Shown here piece after piece: positions 8,724 through 17,225 of a stretch of DNA of 64,000 nt. A program made the translations under genes and the position numbers. Numbering within the stretch: the stretch's first letter is position 1; every line of letters starts with the position of its first letter. This DNA comes from Rhodospirillales bacterium. GTDB taxonomy: Bacteria; Pseudomonadota; Alphaproteobacteria; Rhodospirillales; Casp-alpha2. Under the pieces are notes generated by a model that was given only the letters and a program-made list of their open reading frames with translations, was not told the origin of the DNA and did not search any database. The DNA lies in the NCBI GenBank assembly GCA_021775095.1, contig JAJFII010000069.1, positions 62,001-126,000 on the forward strand, given 5' to 3'.

Positions 8724-9839
8724 TTACCCCTGTTCCAACTGCTCCAGGACATAGTCGGCAATGGCCAACGACGATGTCAGGCCCGGAGATTCAATTCCAT
8801 ACAAGTTAACCAACCCCTTTATCCTATGATCGGACGGCCCCTGGATCAAGAAATCACTGTCGTATTTGCCGCCTTCCGGTCCGGCAAGCTTGGGCCGGAT
8901 GCCAACATAACCGGGCTGCAGGCTGTTATCGGGGAGGTCCGGCCAATAGCGGCGAATGGCTGCGTAAAAGCCGTCACCGCGATGGGGGTCGACCGAATAA
9001 TCGATCTGCTCGGACCACTCGACGTCGGGCCCAAATTTGGTTTGGCCACCCATGTCCAGGGTTGAATGGGTGCCAAGCCCACCGGCAACGGGAACGGGAT
9101 AAATCAGATGATTAAAGGGTGTTTTTCCGGCCAGTGTAAAATAATTGCCCTTGGCAAAATGCAGGGGTGGTACTGTAACAGGGCTAAGGCCCTGCAGTCG
9201 GTTTGCAATGCCTTGAGCGCCGAGTCCGGCCGAATTGACCAATTCAAGGCAATCTAACTGCATGGCGGCGTCGCCGCCCACCGACAGGGTTATTCGTCCC
9301 TCACCTATGCTTCCGCCTTCGACGGGGCTCATGAAAGCAATCATCGCGCCATGGTCCTCGGCTTCGCCCTGATAGGACAACATCAGCGAGTGGCTGTCGA
9401 TGATCCCGGTCGATGGTGAAAACAGGGCACCGGCAACGGAGAGATTGGGTTCCAGCTCAGAAATTTCGGATTTGCTCAAACTCCTCAGCGCCTCGGCACC
9501 GTTGGCTGCGGCCCGTTCCTGGATGCCGGCAAGAGAGGCCACTTCGTCTTGTGACGTGGCGACAATCAGTTTGCCGAGCCGTTTGTGGGGAATCGCCCGT
9601 TCATTGCAGTATTGGTAAAGAGCCCTGTTGCCGGCGACACAAAACCGGGCCTTAAGGCTGTCTTTCGGGTAATAAATGCCGGCATGGATCACTTCAGAAT
9701 TGCGTGCGCTGGTTGCCGTGCCAATGGCATCTTCGGCTTCCAGGATAATGACTTCGCGCCCGCTCATCGCCAGTTTGCGGGCGATCGCCAGGCCGACGAC
9801 GCCAGCACCAATGACCACTGTTTGTATTTGTTCGTTCAT
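8724..9839 (-). CDS. FAD-dependent oxidoreductase (L-2-hydroxyglutarate oxidase-like, DAO family)
   Basis: A 371-residue flavoprotein of the D-amino-acid-oxidase fold. The FAD dinucleotide motif GAGVVGLAIA is at residues 11-20, followed by E in IILEAED. Also visible are ARNSEVIHAGIYYP, KGNYFTLAG, and the C-terminal LVNLYGIESPGLTSSLAIA, all typical of LhgO/YgaF-like L-2-hydroxy acid oxidases. It probably oxidises an L-2-hydroxy acid to the keto acid with electrons going to quinone or oxygen. The ATG at 9839 gives the normal N-terminus. Only 51 bases separate it from the divergent transporter, so they may share control. The physiological substrate is inferred only from family resemblance. Confidence 0.87.
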   Translation of the reverse strand: MNEQIQTVVIGAGVVGLAIARKLAMSGREVIILEAEDAIGTATSARNSEVIHAGIYYPKDSLKARFCVAGNRALYQYCNERAIPHKRLGKLIVATSQDEVASLAGIQERAAANGAEALRSLSKSEISELEPNLSVAGALFSPSTGIIDSHSLMLSYQGEAEDHGAMIAFMSPVEGGSIGEGRITLSVGGDAAMQLDCLELVNSAGLGAQGIANRLQGLSPVTVPPLHFAKGNYFTLAGKTPFNHLIYPVPVAGGLGTHSTLDMGGQTKFGPDVEWSEQIDYSVDPHRGDGFYAAIRRYWPDLPDNSLQPGYVGIRPKLAGPEGGKYDSDFLIQGPSDHRIKGLVNLYGIESPGLTSSLAIADYVLEQLEQG

Positions 9840-9890
9840 ATTGTTGTAATGGATGTCCCAGCAGCGCCTTAAAATCCAGGAAAAACAAAC

Positions 9891-10832
9891 ATGATTATCA
9901 GATTTTTGGATTTTTTAGGTCGTTATGCGACGCCGTTGATGGCCTCCAGTGTGTTTGTCGCGCTGGTTGTTCCCGGTCTCGCCAGCCTGCTCAATCCGTT
10001 ATTAACATCGGCGGTTTGGGGATTGTTGTTTTTGGCTATGGTCCGGCTGGACTGGCGCGCTGTGAAAAACAGTTTGCGGCGTTGGCGCGCTGGCGCCGCC
10101 TGTTTGCTGTGGATGTTGATCCTGTCACCGGCTCTCATGTGGGGATTTGTCAGTCAGGTGGAGTTGGCTCCCGGGATCGCCGCTGCCCTTGTTCTGATGG
10201 CTGCCAGCGCACCGCTTAATTCGGTTCCGGCCCTGGTCATGATGATGGGGTTAAATGGCGCGTTGGCGTTAGTTGCGATGGTTGCAGCAACTTTTATTTT
10301 GCCGATCACCATGCCGGTTATTGCCCTGCAACTGCTGGATATTCAATTGGATATGAGTGCCTGGGAAATGGCCGGCCGACTCTCGGCGATGTTGTTTTCG
10401 GCTTTAATGGCGTCGATCCTGTGCCGCCGTCTGCTCGGCACGGATCGTATATCCCAATGGAAAATGCGGGCCGATGGGGTGGTTGTTATTTTGATGGCGG
10501 TGTTTGCCGTGGCTATTATGGATGGGGTGACGGCGGTTTTACTGGAAAACCCGACCCGCATTGTCGGGATCGCCCTGCTCGGTTTTGCCGCGAATGCGGT
10601 TTTACAACTGATCGGTTATGGATTGTTTCGCTCTCTCGGATGGCGCGATGCCCTGACCTTTGGTTTTATTGGCGGCAATCGCAACATGGGGTTGATACTG
10701 GCGGTATTGCCGGCCGGTATTGATCCAGACATTACCCTGTATTTTGCCCTCGGGCAGTTCCCCATGTATGTTTACCCGGCAGTGCTTAAACCCCTGGTCC
10801 AGCGCTTGTCACACGCCAAAATAACCGGGTGA
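9891..10832 (+). CDS. BASS-like (bile acid:sodium symporter superfamily) membrane transporter
   Basis: A 313-residue protein with about nine or ten hydrophobic segments. The spacing of APLNSVPALVMMMGLNGALAL and the C-terminal GFIGGNRNMGLILAVLP, repeated crossover-type regions rich in small residues, resembles the BASS/SBF sodium-coupled transporter fold. The start ATG 9891 has AGGA at 9880-9883. It diverges from the FAD oxidoreductase-aldolase pair across 51 bases, so it may import the organic acid they degrade. This link and the substrate are inference; sequence identity to characterised members appears low. Confidence 0.65.
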   Translation: MIIRFLDFLGRYATPLMASSVFVALVVPGLASLLNPLLTSAVWGLLFLAMVRLDWRAVKNSLRRWRAGAACLLWMLILSPALMWGFVSQVELAPGIAAALVLMAASAPLNSVPALVMMMGLNGALALVAMVAATFILPITMPVIALQLLDIQLDMSAWEMAGRLSAMLFSALMASILCRRLLGTDRISQWKMRADGVVVILMAVFAVAIMDGVTAVLLENPTRIVGIALLGFAANAVLQLIGYGLFRSLGWRDALTFGFIGGNRNMGLILAVLPAGIDPDITLYFALGQFPMYVYPAVLKPLVQRLSHAKITG

Positions 10833-10935
10833 TCACCGAGAATTGACTTCGTTTGCCGGCGGGAGTATGGGATGGTGAGAGCTGTTAAATTTCCCCGTAA
10901 AACGGTTGATAATTTTGGGTCAGAGGACATTTGTT

Positions 10936-11685
10936 TTGCGTCTGGTAAAACGTGTATTTACGGGCATCGTCGTGCTGGTTGTCGTTACCGTGATTACCGG
11001 CGCCATTGTTGGGAGAAGTTCCATGGCAGATTGGCGCACGGCGAGTAGGGAAAGCGCCGGAATTGGCCCGGACCCGGCAACTCATAAAGAAGCCATCGCC
11101 CAGGTTTATGCGGCACGGGCCTTCAGTTGGCGCGGGGCTTTTGGTGTGCACACCTGGATCGCTACCAAACCATCAAATGCTGCCCGTTTCACGGTCTATG
11201 AAGTTATTGGTTGGCGCGTTCGCCATGGCGGCGACGCGCTGGTTGTCTCGCAGCGGCCAGCCGACGGACGGTGGTTCGGCAACGTTCCGGAAATTATTGC
11301 CGATGTCAGGGGCGAGGGTGTAGATGCGCTTATTAAAAAAATCGATCAGGTGGCCCGCGACTATCCCTACCGGGACGCCTATCGGGTGTGGCCGGGCCCC
11401 AACTCCAACACCTTCACAGCCTTTGTCGCCCGGGAAATACCGGAATTGGGGTTGGATTTACCGCCAACCGCCATTGGCAAGGACTTCATTCCCGGTGGCG
11501 GGCTGGTGGCGGCAACGCCGAGTGGCACCGGCTACCAAATATCGCTGTTTGGTCTGGCAGGACTGCTGGCTGGCCGGGAGGAGGGGCTCGAAATTAATGT
11601 TCTGGGATTGACCTTCGGCGTCGACTTTAAGGATCCGGCCCTGAAATTGCCCCTTGCCGGACGGATCGGTACGGCAGCCAATTGA
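10936..11685 (+). CDS. DUF3750 family protein, membrane anchored
   Basis: A protein of about 249 residues with one N-terminal hydrophobic segment (FTGIVVLVVVTVITGAIVG), then a soluble domain of the DUF3750 family. Recognisable stretches are FSWRGAFGVHTWIATK, YRVWPGPNSNTFTAFVARE and LPPTAIGKDFIPGG. No function is known for the family; the Trp/His/Asn-rich core suggests an enzyme or ligand-binding fold on the periplasmic side. I chose TTG 10936 because AGAGGA (10922-10927) lies 8 bases upstream; TTG 10906 is possible but lacks such a site. It sits upstream of the TerB/DnaJ gene in the same direction. Confidence 0.75.
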   Translation: MRLVKRVFTGIVVLVVVTVITGAIVGRSSMADWRTASRESAGIGPDPATHKEAIAQVYAARAFSWRGAFGVHTWIATKPSNAARFTVYEVIGWRVRHGGDALVVSQRPADGRWFGNVPEIIADVRGEGVDALIKKIDQVARDYPYRDAYRVWPGPNSNTFTAFVAREIPELGLDLPPTAIGKDFIPGGGLVAATPSGTGYQISLFGLAGLLAGREEGLEINVLGLTFGVDFKDPALKLPLAGRIGTAAN

Positions 11686-11729
11686 ACTTGTTCTGGTGTT
11701 TCGCAAAACACTCTGTTAACTGAGGTGCC

Positions 11730-12470
11730 ATGAGCATTTGGGGCAAAATCATTGGTGGTGTCGCGGGATTTGCCTTGGGCGGGCCGCTGGGGGCGATCCT
11801 CGGTGCCGCCGCCGGCCATGCCATCGACCGGGCAAAAATACAGTCGCCAGACGGCATCGGTTATGATTCCAATACCCGCCAGGTTGCCTTCACAACGGCG
11901 GTGATTGTGTTATGTGCTAAAATGGCCAAGGCCGATGGTCAGGTTACTCCCGACGAAGTGGCAGCCTTTAAAAAAATGTTCCAGATCCCACCTGACGAAA
12001 TGAAAAACGTCGGTGAGTTGTTTAACGAAGCCAAAAAAGAAGTGACCGGGTTTGAACCCTACGCCGAACAAATCGGCCAGTTATTTGCGCATGAACCCGC
12101 GGTGTTGGAGGAATTGATCGCGGCACTATTTGTCATCGCCAAAGCCGATGGTCATGTCCACCCCAACGAAATTGCATTTGTCGCGCGGGTTGCCGCGATT
12201 TTTGGCTTTGGCCCGCACCAGTTTGAACGGTTAAAAACCATCCATTTGGGTGGCGCTGGCGAAGCAGATCCCTACGAAGTTCTGGGGGTCGAACGCAGTG
12301 CGACGGACAAAGAGGTCAAATCAACCTACCGCAAACTGACCCGGGAGAATCATCCCGATACGCTGATGGCACAGGGCGTGCCGCAGGAGTTTATTGACTC
12401 GGCGACGGAAAAGATGGCGACCATCAATGCGGCTTATGACATCATTGCCAAACAGCGCGGTATCAAATAA
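11730..12470 (+). CDS. TerB/DjlA-like co-chaperone with C-terminal J domain
   Basis: A 246-residue protein. It opens with a glycine-rich hydrophobic segment (IIGGVAGFALGGPLGAILGAAAGHAID, residues 6-32) that may touch the membrane. Next comes a TerB-type helical domain with two similar halves containing KMAKADGQVTPDEVA and VIAKADGHVHPNEIA. The C-terminus is a J domain: DPYEVLGVERSATDKEVK, then YRKLTRENHPD where the HPD motif that stimulates DnaK is intact. The build matches DjlA. It would recruit DnaK to an envelope-linked client. It ends 19 bases before the amidase gene, so co-transcription is likely. Confidence 0.88.
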   Translation: MSIWGKIIGGVAGFALGGPLGAILGAAAGHAIDRAKIQSPDGIGYDSNTRQVAFTTAVIVLCAKMAKADGQVTPDEVAAFKKMFQIPPDEMKNVGELFNEAKKEVTGFEPYAEQIGQLFAHEPAVLEELIAALFVIAKADGHVHPNEIAFVARVAAIFGFGPHQFERLKTIHLGGAGEADPYEVLGVERSATDKEVKSTYRKLTRENHPDTLMAQGVPQEFIDSATEKMATINAAYDIIAKQRGIK

Positions 12471-12489
12471 TCATCCAAAGAAGGGCCGC

Positions 12490-13161
12490 GTGAAAATTCA
12501 ACCGTCGCCCAATTTTGACCACCGCCCCGGTAACGTCGCCATCGATATGCTGGTGTTCCACTATACCGGCATGGCAAGCCGGGACGAGGCATTGGCCCGC
12601 CTGTGTGATCCCGTGGCCGAGGTCAGCGCCCATTATATGATTGATGAAGACGGTGCGGTTTTGTCCCTCGTCGATGAACAAAACCGGGCCTGGCATGCGG
12701 GGGTTGCCCGTTGGCGGGGCTGCTCAAACATCAACGCCCGTTCCATTGGAATTGAATTGGTAAACCCGGGGCATGAATTTGGTTATCGACCGTTTAGTGA
12801 CGGGCAGATGAAAAATGCCGTTGCCCTGAGCCGGGAGATTCTGTCCCGCCATCCGATCCCGGCGCGAAATGTGGTCGGCCATTCCGACGTTGCGCCGACA
12901 CGGAAACTCGATCCCGGTGAGTTTTTCGATTGGCGGCAATTGGCCAAGCAGGGCATTGGCCTTTGGCCGCAAGATGCCGACCACCTGGAACTGGATCCGG
13001 CGGCGCTGGCAGTGGCATTGGTCCAGATTGGTTATGATACAACGGATTTTGCGGCCGCCCTCAAAGCCTTTCAGCGCCACTTCCGGCCATCTCGGGTTAC
13101 CGGTCGCATCGATGCGGAAACGGCGCGCCGGATCATTGGCCTCGCCCAGGTGCTCGACTAG
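12490..13161 (+). CDS. N-acetylmuramoyl-L-alanine amidase with peptidoglycan-binding domain (AmiD/AmpD type)
   Basis: A 223-residue zinc amidase that cuts the bond between MurNAc and L-alanine in peptidoglycan or its fragments. Amidase_2 residues are visible: His in VFHYTGM, Glu in IGIELVNPG, and His/Asp in GHSDVAPTRKLDPG. A C-terminal peptidoglycan_binding_1-like domain follows (LAVALVQIGYD ... LKAFQRHFRP). No signal peptide is seen, so a cytosolic muropeptide-recycling role like AmpD is plausible, although the binding domain is more AmiD-like. I chose GTG 12490, with AAGAAGGG just upstream. It lies between the co-chaperone gene and the RNase P RNA gene. Confidence 0.88.
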   Translation: MKIQPSPNFDHRPGNVAIDMLVFHYTGMASRDEALARLCDPVAEVSAHYMIDEDGAVLSLVDEQNRAWHAGVARWRGCSNINARSIGIELVNPGHEFGYRPFSDGQMKNAVALSREILSRHPIPARNVVGHSDVAPTRKLDPGEFFDWRQLAKQGIGLWPQDADHLELDPAALAVALVQIGYDTTDFAAALKAFQRHFRPSRVTGRIDAETARRIIGLAQVLD

Positions 13162-13182
13162 GAAGGGCGTGAAATTTCGGCC

Positions 13183-13210
13183 TTGACCAAAATTCGGCGA
13201 GGAGTAGGTT
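13183..13210 (+). promoter_or_regulatory. Probable promoter of the RNase P RNA gene
   Basis: TTGACC (13183-13188) and TAGGTT (13205-13210) with a 16-base spacer lie so that transcription would start about 8 bases on, where the RNA's P1 helix begins (about 13218). The agreement of position with the RNA 5' end is the main support; the -10 is weak. Confidence 0.45.
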
Positions 13211-13217
13211 ACCCTCT

Positions 13218-13637
<420 letters not shown>

Positions 13638-13664
13638 AATTTTTTTAGGATGAAAGGTCCGCCG

Positions 13665-14093
13665 ATGGATGCGATTCAAGAGCTCGCCGTGCAAGCGGTT
13701 TTTGCTACCTATCCAAATCCGCTGAGGGCCCGACTGTTGGCATTGCCTCAGTTGATTTTCGACGTGGCCCGGGAAAATCAGGCCATCGGTCCACTCCAGG
13801 AAACCCTGAAAGGGGGCCAGCCCAGTTACCTAATCGCGCAATCAAAAAGCGGTTCAACCCTGCGCATTGATCAACTCAAAAAACAGCCGGACGGGTAGGG
13901 CCTGTTTGTCAATTGCCAACCGTCTCTGATCTCTTCCTTTCGAACGCTCTCACGCGACCTGTTCGCCTTTGACGGCAATCGGGGAGTGGATTTTTGTGCC
14001 CGGGAGGTGCCACCCGGCAACGCTCTCAAACCGCCAATCTCGATGGCCCTGACCTATCATTTGAACAAACGCAAATGCGGGTCCGCCTTTTGA
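13665..14093 (+). pseudogene. DUF1801 family gene interrupted by a single in-frame amber codon
   Basis: The first 77 codons encode the N-terminal half of a DUF1801 (YdhG-like) protein, including ETLKGGQPSYL and SKSGSTLRID. A TAG at 13896-13898 then stops the frame. The same frame continues after it for 64 sense codons to a TGA at 14093 and encodes the rest of the family fold (GLFVNCQPSLISSFRTL, LFAFDGNR, MALTYHLNK). The combined 141 residues match the usual family length. In relatives the stop position is normally an aromatic residue, so a Tyr codon changed to TAG is the simplest explanation. ATG 13665 is chosen for its AAAGG 7 bases upstream; ATG 13650 is possible. It could be a recent pseudogene, a readthrough gene or a base-call error. 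Confidence 0.82.
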
Positions 14094-14172
14094 TCGGCCA
14101 TCAATCTTAGGCGTGCCTCCGGGCCGATCATCAGTTAGGTTTACCCATTTTACCCTGCATCGAGTAGTGAAT

Positions 14173-15477
14173 ATGCGTTTGCCCGGCTTGGTTCTGATCG
14201 TAATCGTCCTGTTGGTCCCGTCCTTCTGGTTTTTCAAATTGGCCGGCCAATATCCGGCAGTTGCCCTGTTCAGTCAGTACCTGGGCGCTGCGGCGCTCAT
14301 TGCCATGGGAATGGCGCAAATTCTTGCCGCCCGGTTGCCAGGCAGTGAAATGGTGTTCGGCGGATTGGACCGCATTTATTTGCTTCACAAATGGCTCGCC
14401 GTATTTGCCATGGTCTGTTTGGGTTTACACGATGTTATCGATGCGGAAATTGACGGCTTGGGCCGGGAAACCCTATTGATGGACATCGCTGAAGACGTTG
14501 GTGAAATCGCTTTATACGGGCTGTTGATTTTGGTCTTTGTTACCCTGACAACTTTTATTCCCTACATCTATTGGCGCTGGTCGCATCAATTCATTGGTGT
14601 GTTTTTCGCCTTAGGGGTTTTTCACTACTTATTCATTCAGAAACCCTTTCATATCGCCGACCCCCTCAGTTTGTATATTTTGTTTTTCTGTGTCGCCGGG
14701 ATCCTCAGTTATCTTTACATGGTGTTGATCTATCGCCGGATTCCGGGTCCGGCGCGTTACCGGGTATCGGAAACAATCGCCTATGAAGGGGCCACGGAAA
14801 TTGTTTTAACACCCTTAAATAAAGCCATTCGACACCGGGCCGGGCAATTTGCTTTTTTTGGATTTGATCAGCCGGAACTAGCTGAAATTCACCCGTTCAC
14901 GATCTCTGGCGCACCCAGCGACAGCGGCGAATTGCGGATTTGTGTAAAGGCCCTTGGCAGGTATACCCGTGCTCTGACAAAACAAATCAAACCCGAAATG
15001 CCCGTCCGGGTGTTTGGCGCCTTTGGCCGTTTCAGGTTGCCGCAGGTTAAAGATCAGCAAATATGGATTGGTGCAGGTATCGGCATAACACCGTTTATGG
15101 CATGGGTGCGAAGTTTCGATGCGGCGCACCCCGGGCACCGTGTTCACCTTTATTATTCGGTTCGATCCGACGGCAATGTGCCTTTCGTTAATGAACTGCG
15201 CGCCCTGGCTGACGGCGACCCGAACTTTCAGTTGACCGTCCATAACTCCGGTCGGCAAGGGCGGTTGACGGCAACGGATATTTTGCGAGACCACGAACCG
15301 CACATGGCAACGGCTTATGTAAGTTTTTGCGGTCCCGAAGCCTTGGCCAATCAAATGCGCTCAGAGCTTGTAAAGGCCGGGTTAAAACCCTCACGTTTCC
15401 TTAACGAAGAATTTGAAATCCGTTCAAGTATCGGGCTGCTGAAAATTGCCCAATGGTTGCTTAAGCGAATCCGATAA
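14173..15477 (+). CDS. Ferric-reductase-like transmembrane flavocytochrome
   Basis: A 434-residue membrane oxidoreductase that would pass electrons from cytoplasmic NAD(P)H through FAD and two haems across the inner membrane. The N-terminal half has six or so hydrophobic segments with two histidine pairs suited to bis-His haem b: LHKWLAVFAMVCLGLH and WSHQFIGVFFALGVFHY. The FAD motif HPFTISGAP is near residue 239 and the nucleotide motif GAGIGITPF near 300. This resembles predicted ferric reductases and bacterial NADPH-oxidase-like proteins. The ATG at 14173 gives a sensible first membrane segment; an upstream in-frame ATG at 14113 would add 20 polar residues. Electron acceptor unknown. Confidence 0.88.
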   Translation: MRLPGLVLIVIVLLVPSFWFFKLAGQYPAVALFSQYLGAAALIAMGMAQILAARLPGSEMVFGGLDRIYLLHKWLAVFAMVCLGLHDVIDAEIDGLGRETLLMDIAEDVGEIALYGLLILVFVTLTTFIPYIYWRWSHQFIGVFFALGVFHYLFIQKPFHIADPLSLYILFFCVAGILSYLYMVLIYRRIPGPARYRVSETIAYEGATEIVLTPLNKAIRHRAGQFAFFGFDQPELAEIHPFTISGAPSDSGELRICVKALGRYTRALTKQIKPEMPVRVFGAFGRFRLPQVKDQQIWIGAGIGITPFMAWVRSFDAAHPGHRVHLYYSVRSDGNVPFVNELRALADGDPNFQLTVHNSGRQGRLTATDILRDHEPHMATAYVSFCGPEALANQMRSELVKAGLKPSRFLNEEFEIRSSIGLLKIAQWLLKRIR

Positions 15478-15735
15478 ACTGCGTTCTTATCCAGCGTTTC
15501 GAAGGCGCTGGCGGACAGGCCCCGGCCGCTGAATTGAGCCATAAGTGTTTCTTCCATCTCACTGTCCAGCGCTTGATTGACCCTATTGAACAGGCCGGTC
15601 AGGGCGATAGGCAGGGTCAGTCCAATAAGTTCACTGTCCGTGAAATGATTTAATAACCGCTCGAACCTTGCGTCCTGTAACCCCCGGGACAGCATTTTGA
15701 TTTCTGCATGATTGAATTTGCCACTCAAGCACGAC
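15478..15735 (-). pseudogene. Remnant of a carboxymuconolactone decarboxylase/AhpD-like gene (C-terminal part)
   Basis: On the minus strand this gap encodes ARFERLLNHFTDSELIGLTL, then an IAL..LFNRVNQALDSEMEE stretch. This closely resembles the C-terminal helices of carboxymuconolactone decarboxylase-family (AhpD fold) proteins. The N-terminal half with the CxxC active site is absent: upstream in this frame the sequence runs into the DUF2161 coding region. The open frame continues downstream antisense to the flavocytochrome gene until 15351, but that part shows no family resemblance. An internal ATG could still yield a short peptide. I read it as the stump of a deleted gene. Confidence 0.55.
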
Positions 15736-15738
15736 CGA

Positions 15739-16443
15739 TTACGGTTCAGGAGACTCCTCGGCTTGGGCAAATAACGCCATTTCGCTGAGCCCCTGTTCGG
15801 TTACCCCGTAAACGCCGCGTTCGATCCGTTCAAACCAGCCATAATGATTGTTACGCAAAAGAATCGCCGCCTTCACAACGCCGGTTTGGTCGCGAATGTC
15901 CTTAGCCCGCATGGGGCCGGAATTGACCAGCAGATTTGCGCAGCGCATGGCCGCCTGTCGGTAGGCGGTTACAATTTTTCCGCGTGTCATTCCGCCGGTA
16001 TTTGGATCGCCTGCGCGGGCCGCAAATTCTTTACTCAGGCGGGCGGCTTTTTTGCTGTTTTTGCGTGGCCTATAGGGGATTGGATCGAGCAGGACCTCGA
16101 CCTTGGCCTCTGTGGTTGGATAGAGACGGACCATCATTAAACCCAAGCCCAATCGGCGGCAGAGTTTCAAAATTCCCCTGCGTCGTTTATGCCAAATGGA
16201 CCCCTTGGCGATTTTACCGCTAAACCCGGCGGCAATGTAGACATCGTCTGCCAGACCAAGACGTTCCACACCCTGAATAAGCAAATCCAGGTTAAAGCCT
16301 TTTTTGAGCTCGACAATGACCAGGGGCGAGTCGGCCTTTTGCGCCACGACATCGCAGGTGTTGACCTCGGCCTTTACGTCATAACCACGGGCCTCAAGGA
16401 AGGTTTTTACGGGAAGATAAAGATCGGTTTCGTCAAATACCAT
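15739..16443 (-). CDS. DUF2161 family protein, predicted PD-(D/E)xK nuclease fold
   Basis: A 234-residue cytoplasmic protein. Residues 29-49 (CDVVAQKADSP then LVIVELKKGF) form a PD-(D/E)xK-like core with D, E and K in the expected order. Downstream features of DUF2161 are visible: LLIQGVERLGLADDVYIA, and a C-terminal winged-helix-like region (AKDIRDQTGVVKAAILLRNNHYGWFERIERGVYGVTEQG). The family is predicted to bind or cut nucleic acid but has no proven function. It is transcribed away from mraZ; the intergenic DNA between them holds the MraZ repeats. Confidence 0.8.
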   Translation of the reverse strand: MVFDETDLYLPVKTFLEARGYDVKAEVNTCDVVAQKADSPLVIVELKKGFNLDLLIQGVERLGLADDVYIAAGFSGKIAKGSIWHKRRRGILKLCRRLGLGLMMVRLYPTTEAKVEVLLDPIPYRPRKNSKKAARLSKEFAARAGDPNTGGMTRGKIVTAYRQAAMRCANLLVNSGPMRAKDIRDQTGVVKAAILLRNNHYGWFERIERGVYGVTEQGLSEMALFAQAEESPEP

Positions 16444-16556
16444 CTGGTTGCCCTAAAAATATCAAACTACCGCCACACCTTTAACGAAATCTGAATCTAT
16501 TTATCAGATGTATGGGGGAGCGGCCGGAGGGTCGGAAACCCTTTGTTAATACCCTT

Positions 16557-16562
16557 TATACC
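16557..16562 (+). promoter_or_regulatory. Possible -10 element for mraZ transcription
   Basis: TATACC lies just upstream of the TGGG repeat array and about 190 bases before the mraZ start codon. No good -35 is seen 16-18 bases upstream, so this is tentative. If real, the repeats would cover the start of transcription. Confidence 0.25.
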
Positions 16563-16570
16563 ATACTTCT

Positions 16571-16615
16571 CCCATTGACGCCCATAGTTTCCCATGATAT
16601 CCCATCAAGGCCCAC
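16571..16615 (-). promoter_or_regulatory. Five MraZ-box-like TGGG repeats with 10-bp period
   Basis: On the plus strand CCCA begins at 16571, 16581, 16591, 16601 and 16611, an exact 10-base period. Read on the minus strand this is five TGGGN elements each separated by 5 bases. MraZ of E. coli is known to bind TGGGN repeats with 5-base spacers upstream of its own gene, with three copies there. Here they lie 134 bases before the mraZ ATG, reversed relative to the operon. Further TGGG copies at 16628 and 16646 on the plus strand are out of phase. The role in autoregulation is inferred from the family. Confidence 0.8.
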
Positions 16616-16748
16616 ATTCAAGGGTCGTGGGTAGATGCCCATAGATGGGTGTTTATATGGATCGTCGGTAACGGGAAGTATCAGAACGTTGCTTCTCCTG
16701 TGTCGGTTAAATCCGGCATTAAACGCGTTTATGTAAGTGGGGGCCGTA

Positions 16749-17225
16749 ATGGCATTGTTTGTTGGCAAGCACGTCAACAAGATTGATAAAAAAGGGCGGG
16801 TTTCTGTGCCGAAACCCTTCCGTGCGGCCCTACAGGGCCGTGGATTATCAAGCCTTTACGTGTATCCCCGGTTCAAACATCGATCACTTGAAGCCTGCGA
16901 CGAAGAGTTCATGACCCGTCTCAGCCGCAGCCTCGACGATCTGGATCTGTTCTCTGATGATCAGGATGACCTGGCGTCGGTCATTTTGGCCAATGCCCAT
17001 GAATTAACCTTCGATCCGGAAGGCCGCATCGTCCTGCCTGCGGACCTGACGGATTATGCGGAGATCGGGTTGGAGGCGCTTTTTGTTGGCCAGGGGCCGC
17101 GGTTTCAAATCTGGCAGCCCAAGGCCTTCGAAGGGTTCAGTGCCATGGCATTTGAGCGTGCCAAAACCCGTGGCGCAACCCTGAAGCTCGCCCGTCCCGA
17201 TGCCCCAGGGGAGGAGCGTCCATGA
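16749..17225 (+). CDS. mraZ: MraZ, transcriptional regulator of the dcw cluster
   Basis: A 158-residue DNA-binding protein that forms a ring-shaped oligomer and represses the division and cell wall operon. Two AbrB-like swapped-hairpin domains are visible: KIDKKGRVSVPKPFRAAL near the start and LTFDPEGRIVLPADLTDYA in the second half, each with the GR(V/I)xxP signature. ATG 16749 aligns with normal MraZ starts; an in-frame GTG 12 bases upstream is less likely. The stop overlaps the rsmH start by 4 bases (ATGA). It is likely autoregulated through the TGGG repeat array upstream. Confidence 0.95.
   Translation: MALFVGKHVNKIDKKGRVSVPKPFRAALQGRGLSSLYVYPRFKHRSLEACDEEFMTRLSRSLDDLDLFSDDQDDLASVILANAHELTFDPEGRIVLPADLTDYAEIGLEALFVGQGPRFQIWQPKAFEGFSAMAFERAKTRGATLKLARPDAPGEERP

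Noticed and set aside
13950-14237. Minus-strand frame of 95 codons opposite the DUF1801 3' half
   Set aside because: Covers the sense-strand DUF1801 signature and the flavocytochrome start; no features of its own.
15351-15477. Downstream extension of the decarboxylase-like remnant frame antisense to the flavocytochrome gene
   Set aside because: Family resemblance stops before this part; the sense strand is strongly conserved coding sequence.
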